DNA from: Pseudo-nitzschia pungens
Taxonomy: Eukaryota; Bacillariophyta; Bacillariophyceae; Bacillariales; Bacillariaceae
Assembly (NCBI GenBank): GCA_037355855.1
Contig: CM074758.1
Span: 1,213,001-1,277,000, forward strand
DNA: 64,000 nt
Reading direction: 5' to 3'
Positions 22,701 through 31,357 of the stretch are shown here, piece after piece (the first letter of the stretch is position 1; every line of letters begins with the position of its first letter). The notes below the pieces were generated by a model, which saw nothing but the letters and a program-made list of their open reading frames with translations, ran no database searches and had not been told where the DNA came from. The translations under genes were made by a program, and so were the position numbers.

Positions 22701-23753
22701 AAAAATATTCAGGATGCTGACGAAGTAGAAGCAGAGAGTGATTCTGGCTGGATATTAGATGCCCTCCGGGTGGATGAGGATGAGGAAGACGACCTTGCTC
22801 CACCAGGATCCCCTTTTGATACCAGCATTGGAGTCTCGTTGGGTAGCGGAGGTCCGAAAGTGAGTGTTGGGATGGAATTCCAGCTTGGGAGAAAGAAAAA
22901 ATCGAACAAGACTTCTTCACAGAAATTGCGCAGTGTCTTCGACAACGACAGCATGGCTTCGAAGAACAAGATCAAGACTCCCAAACCACGCGTAAGCGAC
23001 AGCGAAAGTGGCGTCATGGGACGACTACGAGCAGCGGGAGCAAACAGTCTCGTAGGGCGTAATATTTTAGGTGCCTACCCGGGTGATCTTCCACCTCCGG
23101 ATGAAGCTGCCAACGCAAGAGGTGTAATCAGTCTGGCAAGGAGATATGGTTATGGTGACTGGTCCGACGGCGATAATGACGACGACGATGAATTCGGTGA
23201 TTTCTTTGGTGAACAAGATGACGACGACGACGACGACGACGACGACGAATTCTTGGATCATTTTTCGAAAGAGGAAAACATACGTCGTCCTAAGCAACGA
23301 TCCTCCACGAGCAGTGCAAAGAAAAAGAAAACAAGGAAAAGAAGGTCGTCGTCTCGCGAAACGAAAAGTGCGGGAGTCAGTTTCGAATTCAGTTCAGGTA
23401 GTTCTAGGAATTCAAGAATATCGTCTGCCTCATCGAGAACAACAACGAAACGAAGGAGATCTTCGTCGTCGTCGTCATCGGTACCTGATTCGATATCTAC
23501 CGTCCGACGTCGCATATCCAGTCGAAGTCGTCTTCCATCATCACCCATGGAGAAGCTTGGAGGAATTCCTAAGTCTACTACACCCAGTGCGAAGAAAACG
23601 ATAATATCAAAGGGCAAAACAAGCACGACGAATGGCCTGAGCGATGCTTCATCGCTGACGATAAAACGAAAAAAGAAAACGACGCCCCTTCGACCGGCAG
23701 GTGCGCTTTTGGATGAGGCGAAAAGCTCGGCTATCAGCAGCAACGAGGATTGA
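16731..23753 (+). CDS. Giant acidic repeat protein, 2340 aa, secretory N-terminus
   Basis: One intron-free frame starts at ATG 16731 (GCGCCATGG). A second ATG at 16842 would put the hydrophobic stretch MSLVAVAFTTILLG at the N-terminus, a better signal peptide; LRGG follows at ~78-81. The body is overwhelmingly Glu/Asp with Ser, Val and Ile. Residues ~760-1230 carry seven repeats built on EIEETSDSVEDLDLQ. Four Trp-containing amphipathic elements interrupt the acid (YQGAWGSVKDLW ~604, LRPWGTVSKYF ~669, TRLWGTRKKV ~1269, VRLWGTMKEP ~1326), two of them followed by YSIGIQG or YSLGIQG. Two membrane-like segments lie at ~1719 and ~1860. The C-terminal ~250 residues switch to Asp runs and then a basic Ser/Arg/Lys tail (RRRSSSSSSS). 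I recognise no family. Matrix, organelle-surface or biomineral roles are possible but unsupported. Confidence 0.8.
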   Translation: MVAAHEPSHNRDGPRKLGKRAFVRRRPSTKHLSASGKMSLVAVAFTTILLGSRNASATNSHRAASQIPHRPWNLSQLRGGSKSDRILSSKKGGDQDLNDEDLDEYIDFLLAYADDKATEADNPLFHGMESNQIEQEDDQEERDEQEEDEKQDVEEDLGVIPLVNDVNDDKQIDEMVETLIASVDEEDVEEATEPEIQFEESSEEIETATTSLVGKEIETAQDISAESAPEDITAEIMAEGTELTGASSLKEEGNIGEVAPEFEAEEVTAEIVKEVEVVTPDFSVEEVERIEEVAGESAAEVTPTASLTGDIGSATTDSSVQEVENIESTYAETTPEDIPETAFVEIQNPVNDSIVEANTEDSASETPVVEIENDEKEISSHSDIEEESIEQVESESFYLGSSAVEKMPVPSVVSLSNLSSTEDDAALSAHAAGTVQTTKRVPLFTSLMRKIGLRKEEFGSSDETTVDASEEGETVSSAEETVEISEKIESDIESSDLIEETTTSTTESETQLIASKEITDTDRIEDVILDTSDVSEEPSVTVAELDRETTVPEDVDIVVQVEDTAEDEISSETEIVETSEALAVDSADDVRSQQITTRVTSLARQYYQGAWGSVKDLWSKKRWLRKETEKDISPERDYTKIYQKYYATNQQTLDADVNPSQERGNRMSTAFLRPWGTVSKYFKSPEQSEATSTTNYYSIGIQGFVPDDLTAGAPSEAYGDDENGNIVETDVASAQMEVGDDEVAVEEEESSVAEALDTGETSASVEDLDRLVDEDVTLEEEHEEAPVLSELEVQVDTETVYEVDSDVANDDAAIKEEEASIVAAEAPEIEETSNSVEDLDLQVDDEEEQQLFLVSEAEVDSELANEIEIETNVDDEIAIEEEEVSALTEEAREIEETSDSVEDLDLQIDEDSTIEEQEQAVPVASEKEAEVDSESVDEIQVEVDDAVAIEEEKASVVTAEAPDIEETSDSVEDLDLQVDEDSALEEEKEEEVMVEKEEAPVLSEAEVGVDSEAVNEIDVDVDVVDSELEVDDAAALEDEKAPVVAEESPDIDETSDSVEDLDLQIDDDAAHEEEEEEEAPVVSDAEVEVESELLNEIEVDVDVVESELEVDDGVAIEEEEAPVVAEESLDIEETSDSVEDLDLQIDDDAALEEKEEEEVLVVPEAEVQVESEFVNGIEVDVDVDVDVDVVESELEVDDGVAIEEEEAPVVAEEALEIEESSESIEDVELVGEFEEDGEEVRAVDGTEEDIDISDDATDDTSVERSRPRRFFTRLWGTRKKVHQSHSDIEVDNEKDQLLEIEESDQEDQAFGEQEESITTKSSHQPNVLVRLWGTMKEPNEVYSLGIQGAKHSSFEEDERIEVISDGEFESISESDTDETIEEVMEELEVDISVSIGNTEEGDGSLDVETFDISESSGVEDSEDEMDFSELDDAHGQETTVFDPEKNTAIEVGNDDRNVLQLHSPESQDIAQHASQASIQTESDAAGSKDLNTSSSSHRLELRREDCDSLTLEDLSEEQNTAVATHAMSESNEIGNFDFDSDESELIDDVDGINEESVEDAGESIVLDVIEDVLSEEEEDPIEELPEGKDTEHSVAPEVVEDLLSVEEDSVEEIYVEEDTEGSVVAEAIEDMSSEDDDEEDLVEEEDLQEGIEGSVVAEAIEDMFSEEEGDSIAEESQEDDIYEDTIYDDASSLYSLEVELENTNFLTRFFVNKGLEKFVMIAFLIMEWFRVYVLAPFFESIDWIKKGKGQDLLQTVMSTRGGALASSVSDSEDLHEIDGEDADEIDGEGEDDAEVEVEEGEGAYPDDESRTRDSAESEKEAVDEIETVESKQVPADIPVPTQPRVPPNFVFRRLLNYGRVGHILIMEMIMASEWLKAYIPQIPYLAGYIFHDLLKNKRRSSRDRDEPVNKRNSGFINIGEGSRLGRKPKKLRKKEDQNALDQLRRIGDVNEAKYRFLSEKFMERHALGPYSATISEVKVDLRALEPDPASKNIQDADEVEAESDSGWILDALRVDEDEEDDLAPPGSPFDTSIGVSLGSGGPKVSVGMEFQLGRKKKSNKTSSQKLRSVFDNDSMASKNKIKTPKPRVSDSESGVMGRLRAAGANSLVGRNILGAYPGDLPPPDEAANARGVISLARRYGYGDWSDGDNDDDDEFGDFFGEQDDDDDDDDDDEFLDHFSKEENIRRPKQRSSTSSAKKKKTRKRRSSSRETKSAGVSFEFSSGSSRNSRISSASSRTTTKRRRSSSSSSSVPDSISTVRRRISSRSRLPSSPMEKLGGIPKSTTPSAKKTIISKGKTSTTNGLSDASSLTIKRKKKTTPLRPAGALLDEAKSSAISSNED
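18960..20430 (+). repeat. Coding tandem repeats around EIEETSDSVEDLDLQ (7 units)
   Basis: Seven units lie at ~19012, 19213, 19406, 19618, 19877, 20116 and 20371, spaced 190-260 nt. Each has a core like IEETSDSVEDLDLQ(V/I)D followed by Glu-rich and VAIEEEEAPVV stretches. Central units are close to identical at nucleotide level, suggesting recent expansion; the first and last are diverged. Short GATGTT runs (Asp-Val, near 20265-20298) add length variation inside a unit. Confidence 0.85.
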
Positions 23754-25227
23754 TCAATCATCAATACTAGAAAATGAATGCAACTGTGTGAACTAAGTAA
23801 CTGTTACCAATAAATGATAATGATGATAGCTGTAGGAAACGACTGGATTTTTCAAAAAGTATCAACGATTGAACGACTGACTCCAATATTTCTACGAGTA
23901 CAAGTAAGGTTACTTCAGGATATTGGAATGGTCTTGTCAAAAGTACAACGCTTCCTTTCCAACTTCGAAACTCGACCTGGTTGCATTTCGGATTTACTCT
24001 GCATTATGCACTAACAAGTACGTAGTACTAGTACTTCCTACCAGTGCATTAGTACTGCCTGTATTGTGTTTTCTTCCGATCGCCTTGCGCGCTCGGTAAC
24101 GAAGCAGTGAAGAAGATGGATGATAATATTCCGCATGGTCATCATTCATTCGTGTAGGCACACCGTGAGTCGTTTGTCCAATCGGACGAATGAAGCAATA
24201 CCGTAGTCGACAATAAACGTAACGCCCAAGGCGATAATCCGCGTACTTGTACTCGGAATTGATACCGGTAACCTTACTCGTAGAACCTGTCGTGTCATCA
24301 TCACCTGCGATATTTTTGCGATCTTACGAGCACGACACCAGTACAAGGGAACCCTAAGGATTACTGTCTGCTGCATTTTGTGTCGGTGATACCGGTATGT
24401 ATGAGGCCGTTGAACGTGCGTTAACCAATCCATTTTCGGTCTTTCTCAAAAAGTTAAGTAACGGATACGTACGATTTACGATTGCTAAGCAGGAATGCCT
24501 AAGTTACCGGTACTCGTACGCTTACAAGTACCACCATCACATACAAGGTTGGTTCCAGCATGCCTAATTAGGGTGTATGTAAATCTGTTTCCCTCGGTTC
24601 GGAATGTTAGTGACATCCGCGTGTTCCGGCCGCTAAAAATTAATAGTAGTAGGAGTAAGATTAAACCTTACCTGTAGTCGGTCCTCTCGGGTGGGAGCCT
24701 CAACATACCGGTACAAACGGTCGGCGCGGTACAATTTCACTCAGAAGGGAAATAAGAATAGGAGGAGGCTATTCGCAATCGTACTCAACGCTCAAACAAC
24801 CAATAACCTTACTGCTAGATGGGGAAGATAGTTCGTTGACCCTACCGATTCATTCATCGTCTATCCAATCCATACATCCATCACTCCATCAATCAATCTC
24901 AACCCGACAACAACTAAAAGAACACCGTCCGACGTTTCTAGAAACCTTGGGAAAGAAAGTCTTCGAGTGGGGAGTCTCCGATACGACGCGACAACCTAGA
25001 CCGCCCGGAGACGCGACAAATCGCATTCCTTTCCGGGGCCGCGGATTGATTCTTTCCACATTGCACCGCACCGCACCGCCCCGCATCGGATTGCCGAGCA
25101 GTGGAGACTGGGACGGACTGACTGATCGATTGATTGATCGATTCATTGATTGATTGATTCCAATCGAGTCGAGGCCAGTCGAGTCGAGTCGAGGCGAGTC
25201 GAATCGAAAGAACACGACCAACGAGGA
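23754..25227. other. Intergenic region and 5' UTR of the TPR gene
   Basis: No gene is supported. The first kilobase is AT-rich and carries ACCGGTA and GTAAGGTTAC words (near 23905, 24263, 24390, 24508, 24709). The last ~400 bp are GC-richer, with simple repeats (24855-24895 Ser/His-like CATCCAT words, 25129-25208), and probably form the promoter and 5' UTR. The frame of the TPR gene stays open upstream to 25150 but has no ATG there. Confidence 0.5.
25129..25208 (+). repeat. GATTGATT and GAGTCGAGTCGAG simple repeats
   Basis: The array is ATTGATTGATCG/GATTGATTGATT followed by repeated GAGTCGAGGC words, ending 20 bp before the TPR start codon. It is probably 5' UTR. Confidence 0.75.
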
Positions 25228-26063
25228 ATGAATCTCAATTCCCATTCCAGTGGTGGCAGCCTTCATTCCAATTCGACCAAGCACATCAGCAACCTTCCGC
25301 GCCAGAGTCAGAACCAGAGCCAGAGCCAGAATCGGATCGATTCTCGGAACAAAATGCACAACGGCCACGGGTATTCCGTGGATCTGAAATCCCCGGACCG
25401 GGTCTCCCCGCTGGCCAAGGAACCCCTGACGATCGAAACCTACAACAACGGGAACGGCTTTACGCCCATATCGGGCAACAATCGGCTCTACTACAAGAAC
25501 AGCAACGGCACTCCCACCGGCAGCTCCAACCGCGGGCAATCCAGTCGGGGGAACGGTGTCAACGGAGGACCGGCCGCCGGTCGATCGTGCCTGGTGATTC
25601 CCAGCTTTGGGAGCGGCAAGAAGAAACGGAAACCGACCAAGGACAGCAACCACCACAAGAACCTCGGCGGCAACGGCAAGTCGCCGCCGGCGACGACTCC
25701 CAGAAAGAGCGGGGGATTCTTCGGGCGGAGTCCGTCGTCGGCGGCATCGACCGCGGCCTCGGCCGAATCGTCGACCATCGATCCCTTCCACGACCACTAC
25801 TATCACCACAGCGACAAGCAGAGCCTGCTCGAGTCGTTTTCGAAGAAGGGCGGGGCCACCCACGCGAAGGATTGGTATCTCGAAACGATGGTCGAAGAAG
25901 ACGAGGGCGGCGGCCGCCGGAATCCGAATGCGAATCCGAATGCGAATGCGACTGCGAATCCGAACCAGCAGCCCAAACCCTACTCGCAATATTCGCAGCC
26001 CCAGCGACAACAACATCGACAACCACAACCACAACAACAACAGCAGCAGCAACAACAACATCG

Positions 26064-26102
<39 letters not shown>

Positions 26103-29100
26103 CCGACAACACAGCGGAGACCGTTCCGCTTCGTCTTCGGACTCGGTTCCACATCTCCTGAAACTCCCCAAGGCCGAGGATCGGAGCCACCAGGCCCGGG
26201 CCCGCCAGAGCAAGATGCACACCTACCACGGAGAGATGGAACCCGAGGGGGTTCGGGGACAAGAAGCGACCGTTCCGAACGCCGGCGGGAGTCGGAACAC
26301 CCAGCAATCGTTCGGACGCGGGCGGTCGTCGCCCTCGCCGCTGCCGTCTCCGTCGCCGTCTCCGTCACCGGTCGCAAACCCGCGCCAGCCCGTGGCGGCC
26401 ATGCGGGACTTTACCAATTCGACCACGTCGGAGTCCTCCTCCCAGCTGCTGCCGATTCGCCACGTCGTTTCGGATCGCGACAAGGCTCCTCCCAGGGATT
26501 CCTTGCTCTTTCCGCCGGGAGACCTCGACGACGACGAGCTGGGACAGAGCTACGACGAGGATCCGCTCGATTTTCTGTCGAATCGATCGCCCCCGCACAA
26601 CACCGATCCCTCCGCGGGATACGGGGCCGGCGCGAGGCACGGACCGGGCCGATACGGTGACGGAAACGACGAGGAATCCGAAGAAATGCTCTCGCAACAA
26701 CGACGACAACAACGACAACAACAACGACAACAACAACAACAACGACAACAACATACACGCCGGGACGAAAACGATCGGCAACACCGTCACAACGACGACA
26801 GCCGTTCGACATCGACCCGCTCGACGCTTTTGGAGAAGGAGAGACAGAGAGAGCGGGAACTGCGAGCTTTGTTTGCCGAGGATAACAACAACGACAACAA
26901 GAACAACAACGATTACGGTAACGATTACGACAACAACAATTACGAAAACGATTACGGCAACGATTACGAAAACGATTACAACAACAAATACGGCAACGGT
27001 TACGGCAACAATGATTACAACGACAGAACGAGTCCGAGCGATGCCAGGAGGGGAATGCTTTCGGTGCCGGTGAGTCCCGGTTCCGTGGCCCGCATGAATT
27101 CCCGGGGCGAGGAACAGGGGTTTGTCGCAAACACCAACACGAGGACAAGACCCAAACCGTCTCCCTCCTCCAAGTCCCAGCGGAGGTCGGCGCCGGTCAA
27201 CGTGGACGATTCGTCCTTCGAAGACCCGCTGGACCACATACAGGGAATCAATGCCATGGCCATGGAACACGTCACCAAGGGCGAATTCGATCTGGCGCTC
27301 CAGGCATTTGCGCAGGTCCTCGAGGTCTACAAACAAGAGCACGGCGAGGCGCACCCCCTGACGGCCAGCGTCCACCACAACCTCGGCACCGTCCACACCA
27401 AGCGCGCGGCGCTGCTTCCGGAGCACACCCTCCACCAGCGGCACTGCCGGGAACAAGCCCTCAAGTGCTTCCAGGCCGCGGCGCGGTCGGCGCGGGATTG
27501 CCCCTCGCTGGGTCCCAGCCATCCCAATGTGGCGGTCAGCCTCGTGCGGATCGGATTTCTGTTGCTGCAATCGAGACAGTACCGCAACGCCGTCATTACG
27601 TTCGAGGAGGCCCTCCGAATTCGAACCGAAAACTTTGGCCCGACCCACGGATTGGTGGCGAATCTGTACAACAATCTGGGGGTCTGCCACATGCACCTGA
27701 AAAACTTTTCGGAGGGTCGGAAACTCTTGCAGCAGGCCCTGGACATTCAGAAGGACCTCCTGGGCCAGGGGGACGACGATTCCACCGCGCTCCTCGAACT
27801 GGCCGACACGCTCTGCAACATCGGGGGCCTGAACCTGGAATGGATCCGTCGGAAGGGTCCGGACGCCCGCCGCGCTCTGGACGCCGAATCGGCCTTTTTG
27901 GAGGCCCTGGAGTTGCGCTCCAAGGTCCTGGGGGAAGACCACGTGCTCACCAACCAGGTGCGATCCCTCCACGACATGGTTCGGAGCATCCCGGTGCCGA
28001 AGAACGGCGAAACGACCCGCGGGGGAGGAACCGTCCATTCCAGTCCCGGTCACAGCTGGGCCTCGGGGAATTCCTCCCACGCCGGAAACGTGGCTGCTGC
28101 TGCTGCGTACGGAGGAAGCCAATACTCTCCCGCGGGAATGTCGGACATTACTCCCTCGGGAGGCGAACACTCAACCGCGAAACGCTCGATGGCGACGCAA
28201 TACGCAAATTCAAACGCAACCGCAACTGCAAACAACAATCAAGGGGCAACGAGCCCCGGCGCGAGTGGCTTGAGTCTGCCGGCCCTGCAAGCGAACCAGG
28301 AGGAATCGATGCTGCCCTACCGGCGCTCGGGCCAAGGATTGAATCGGAAGGAAATTTCCAGTTTCACCGACGGCTACGATGCCATGGAGGAGAGTTGCTT
28401 GTTGCGGAAACCCGCCGACGACGAGCAGTCCGCGAGCCAGGCGGGGGGATTTGTTAGCTATGCACAGAGCACGGTGTCGGCCGGGAGCTGGATGGAGGGA
28501 TCGAGACACAGCAACAGCGATCGGGGGGTGACCACGAGGCAGACCGACGGAGGCTTTGTGGACTCACCGCACAGAGGGAACGGCACGGGTTATTCGGCCG
28601 TGGAAAGGACGATCGACGAGAGAGATGGAAACGCCATCGAGGACGGATTGGTTCCCCTGGCGGGAAATTGGTTGGGACCGAGAAATGTTCACAGATTGTC
28701 GCCCAATTGCCTCCAGAATCCATCCGAGAACTTGCACACGATCCAGAACTGTGCGGCGAGTTACATTGCCAAGGGACGTTACGCAGAGGCCGTATCGCTG
28801 CTGGAAATTGTTGTGGAGTGCCAGAAGACGAGGCACGGAAATCTTCATCCGGACGTTGGGTCGGCTGTTCACAATGTCGGCATTGCGTACTTGCGGATGG
28901 AAGAATACTACGATGCTTTCCAAGCCTTTGAAGAAGCGGTGAGGGTTCGAAAGGCTTCTCTCGGCCGAGAGCATCCCGATGTGGCCGTGTCGTTGGTAAA
29001 GTTTGGGATTTCGTTGATGCTGCTGCAGCGTCACGAAGATGCTCTCTGGATTTTCCGCGATGCCCTTTCCATTCGAAAACAAGCACTCGGCGATCTGCAC

Positions 29101-29841
29101 CCGTCGAATGCGCGCATCTGCAACAACATCGGGTGCGTCCACGTAGAGCTCGGAAACCTGAAAGATGCGAGAAAAGATTTTGAACTGGCACTGGATATCC
29201 AGCGGAACGCGCTTGTTCGCAATCCAGAGAACGGGCCAATGGTCTTTGGCGCATCGACGACCTTGCAAAATCTGGGGTATTTGTACGGAAAGTGGCAAAT
29301 GCACGAAAAGGCAGCAATGGTATTGCGGGAATCACTGAGTGTGAGTTGAAACCAAGTCGAACCGAACGCGAAACAAATAACGAATGGCCTTGTTGTTGCG
29401 CTTGATTGGACACCTCACTGATTTGTGTGTCGCTTTTCCCCTTTTTCTGACGTCCAACAGCTGCAAGAACGGATCATGAATCGCGAACATCCGACAGTGC
29501 TCGTAACGCTTGAAAGTCTGGCGGAAACCTGCTTGGATGCCGAAAGATTCACGCACGCATTGAAATACTACACCGAATTGTTCGAGAGGTCTCAGTCGAT
29601 GGAATCGGTGGACTGTTTGAAGCAAGCGCAAACACTTTATACTCTTTCTACCATTTATGGATACTTGGACGATCCGAAAGTACAAAAGAAGAAACTGGAA
29701 ATGGCTTTGGGCTTTCTTCGATCAGACGACGTGAGCAATCGAGGCGACAAGATAGAGGAACGACGAACATTGGAGAATAAAATACTGGGGGAATTGGAAA
29801 TGATTAAAGGGAATCTTCGCTCAAGAGTGAATTGGGCCTAG
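25228..29841 (+). CDS. Kinesin-light-chain-type TPR protein with polyQ N-terminus (2 exons)
   Basis: Exons 25228-29340 and 29461-29841 join across a 120-nt intron to encode ~1497 aa. ATG 25228 (GAGGAATGA) is the first in frame. Residues 1-650 are disordered, with Ser/Asn-rich sequence, a polyQ/His tract (~258-293), a second Gln/Arg tract (~495-510) and an Asn/Asp/Tyr tract (~551-597). Two TPR blocks follow: ~657-920 and ~1154 to the C-terminus. Motifs such as HPNVAVSLVRIGFLLL, GPTHGLVANLYNNLG and HPDVGSAVHNVG are typical of TPR_10/TPR_12 (kinesin light chain, Nephrocystin-3-like) repeats. The intron splits the last TPR region: donor AGT|GTGAGT, acceptor CCAACAG|CTGCAAGAACGG. TPRs mediate protein-protein binding; no catalytic domain is seen and the partner is unknown. 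The gene is clearly GC-richer than its flanks. Confidence 0.85.
25990..26105 (+). repeat. Coding CAG/CAA microsatellite (polyQ/His)
   Basis: CAA and CAG codons, with CGA and CAC/CAT interruptions, encode QQHRQPQPQQQQ and a longer uninterrupted run of Gln. The mixed codons suggest some selection for Gln rather than pure slippage, but the CAG run at ~26069-26100 is pure. Confidence 0.85.
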
Positions 29842-30155
29842 TCATTGGAGGGAAATGCAATATTGCGTTCAAAAGGACTCGAAAGTTTTGATTTGTAGAG
29901 TACTGTGTAATCTATTTTCTACCACAAAACTGTTCAATGCGAGAACAAAAAAATAATATCGTTCTTTGTACATCACGGCTTTCAACCAGGCGGGGTGCAA
30001 CGTTGCAATTGTTTCGAACGACACAAATGTGAGGCATCCCAAAAGTGGAAAGCAAGCGCCTTTTTCGTGTCGTGCCTTCTACCGCTTCGAATCCATTGTA
30101 CAAAGATATTTCCACCGCGAAGGAATTCATCCTAGGATAAAATGCATCGACGGCA

Positions 30156-30533
30156 TCAATCGACACACCGGTAGCGACGGCATTGCCTCGGTCGACACAT
30201 CGGTGGCGACGGCCTTGCCTCAGTCGACATATCGGTAGCGACGGCAGCAGGTTCACCCACTAATCCGACAGTGGCGGAAGGTCCACCGGCACTGACAACA
30301 GCGGCAGGTTTACTGCCCGCCACGGGGTTTCCATTGGCTGCGAGGGAGGTCAGCAAGTCCAACGGCACCGGCATCGGCCGCTTCACTGGCAACGACACCG
30401 GCACCGAAAGCTCCGGCACAAACGTTTCTAGGACAGCGACAATGGCGGTTTGACCACCGACAGCGGCGGTTGCAACGGCTCCAAAGGCTCCAACGGCACC
30501 GACAGCGGTGGTTTCATCAGCGCCGACAGCCAT
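30156..30533 (-). CDS. Doubtful Ala/Val-rich open frame, 125 aa
   Basis: ATG is at 30533. The product is almost wholly Ala, Val, Gly, Thr and Pro (AVGAVGAFGAVATAAVGG) and ends in the sequence encoded by the 32-bp tandem repeat. No domain is recognised. The composition follows from the degenerate GC-rich repeat, so this may be non-coding or a decayed gene; it is listed because it opens with ATG and is longer than expected for the local AT-rich sequence. Confidence 0.2.
   Translation of the reverse strand: MAVGADETTAVGAVGAFGAVATAAVGGQTAIVAVLETFVPELSVPVSLPVKRPMPVPLDLLTSLAANGNPVAGSKPAAVVSAGGPSATVGLVGEPAAVATDMSTEARPSPPMCRPRQCRRYRCVD
30165..30247 (+). repeat. 32-bp tandem repeat, ~2.6 copies
   Basis: The unit begins CACACCGGTAGCGACGGC and continues TTGCCTCGGTCGA-like. 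Copies start at 30165, 30197 and 30229 (partial) with a few substitutions each. Confidence 0.85.
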
Positions 30534-31189
30534 GCCTTCACCCCTTCCTGCATCCGGTACTGCTACACTCTTTCCAAGCCATCGTTTCGACCTTCACCAG
30601 GCCCCGAGCTAGGTGATCGATCGAGCGGGCCGCCAACCAATTTTTTTAGGGCGCCCGAGTGTTCTGCGCATACCGGGTGGACGCGGACGCGGATGCACCT
30701 TTCTGTTGTGCTTGGCTCTTCGCCGGATGCATGATCACAAATCATCGGACGCACGATTTTTTGTCGCACCGAAATAATTCGACCCACCAGCGCCAAAATC
30801 TTGGAATGGATTAATTAAAGAGGGCCATTGTTGACCACTTGTTTAACACCCATCCATTGATGCTCGGATTCAATTACAAGAATCTAGCTAATAATATACC
30901 GTAATAGAAGTTCACTAGTTATTACTGTACCGGTACCGTAGTACTAATTTTGAGAGTTATTCCTGAAAACTTACATGGTGTCGACCATTTCGACTCGATC
31001 ATTCTTTTTGACGTCCCGCCAACAATTTCAATTTCGAGAACTTTTCACTTGTCGTTAGTCACCATGACTTTCGATTCAATTCAGAAGTTACGTCGAAATT
31101 TACCGTCCGTACGATAGGAGTCCATCTTCTGCTTCCAACTCGAAATTCGATCCAAAGCGAGAACTATTATACAGTGTTGACCATAGGAC

Positions 31190-31322
31190 ATGATACAATG
31201 GCAGGCAAAAACAATACCGGCGGTCAGTATCGGCATGGCTGCGAGGAATTTTCGTCGAAGCTGTTGGTCCCATCGACGAAGAATTGATGGAGCAACGAAG
31301 CGTCATTGCGCAGCAGCTTCGA

Positions 31323-31357
<35 letters not shown>

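Larger units (their letters stand above)
29842..31189. other. Intergenic region with repeat-derived GC-rich core
   Basis: The ends are AT-rich and gene-free. The GC-rich core (30160-30740) holds a 32-bp tandem repeat and degenerate ACGGCACCGACAGCGG-like words. These keep frames open on both strands, including a low-complexity minus-strand frame listed separately. ACCGGTACCG at ~30930 belongs to the interspersed palindrome class. Confidence 0.5.

Noticed and set aside
23146..23604. Plus-strand frame of 152 codons within the acidic repeat gene
   Set aside because: A shadow of the Asp-run and Ser/Arg tail of the main protein.
26365..28170. Minus-strand frame of 601 codons opposite the TPR gene
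   Set aside because: Antisense to well-supported TPR repeats; composition is an antisense image of GC-rich codons.
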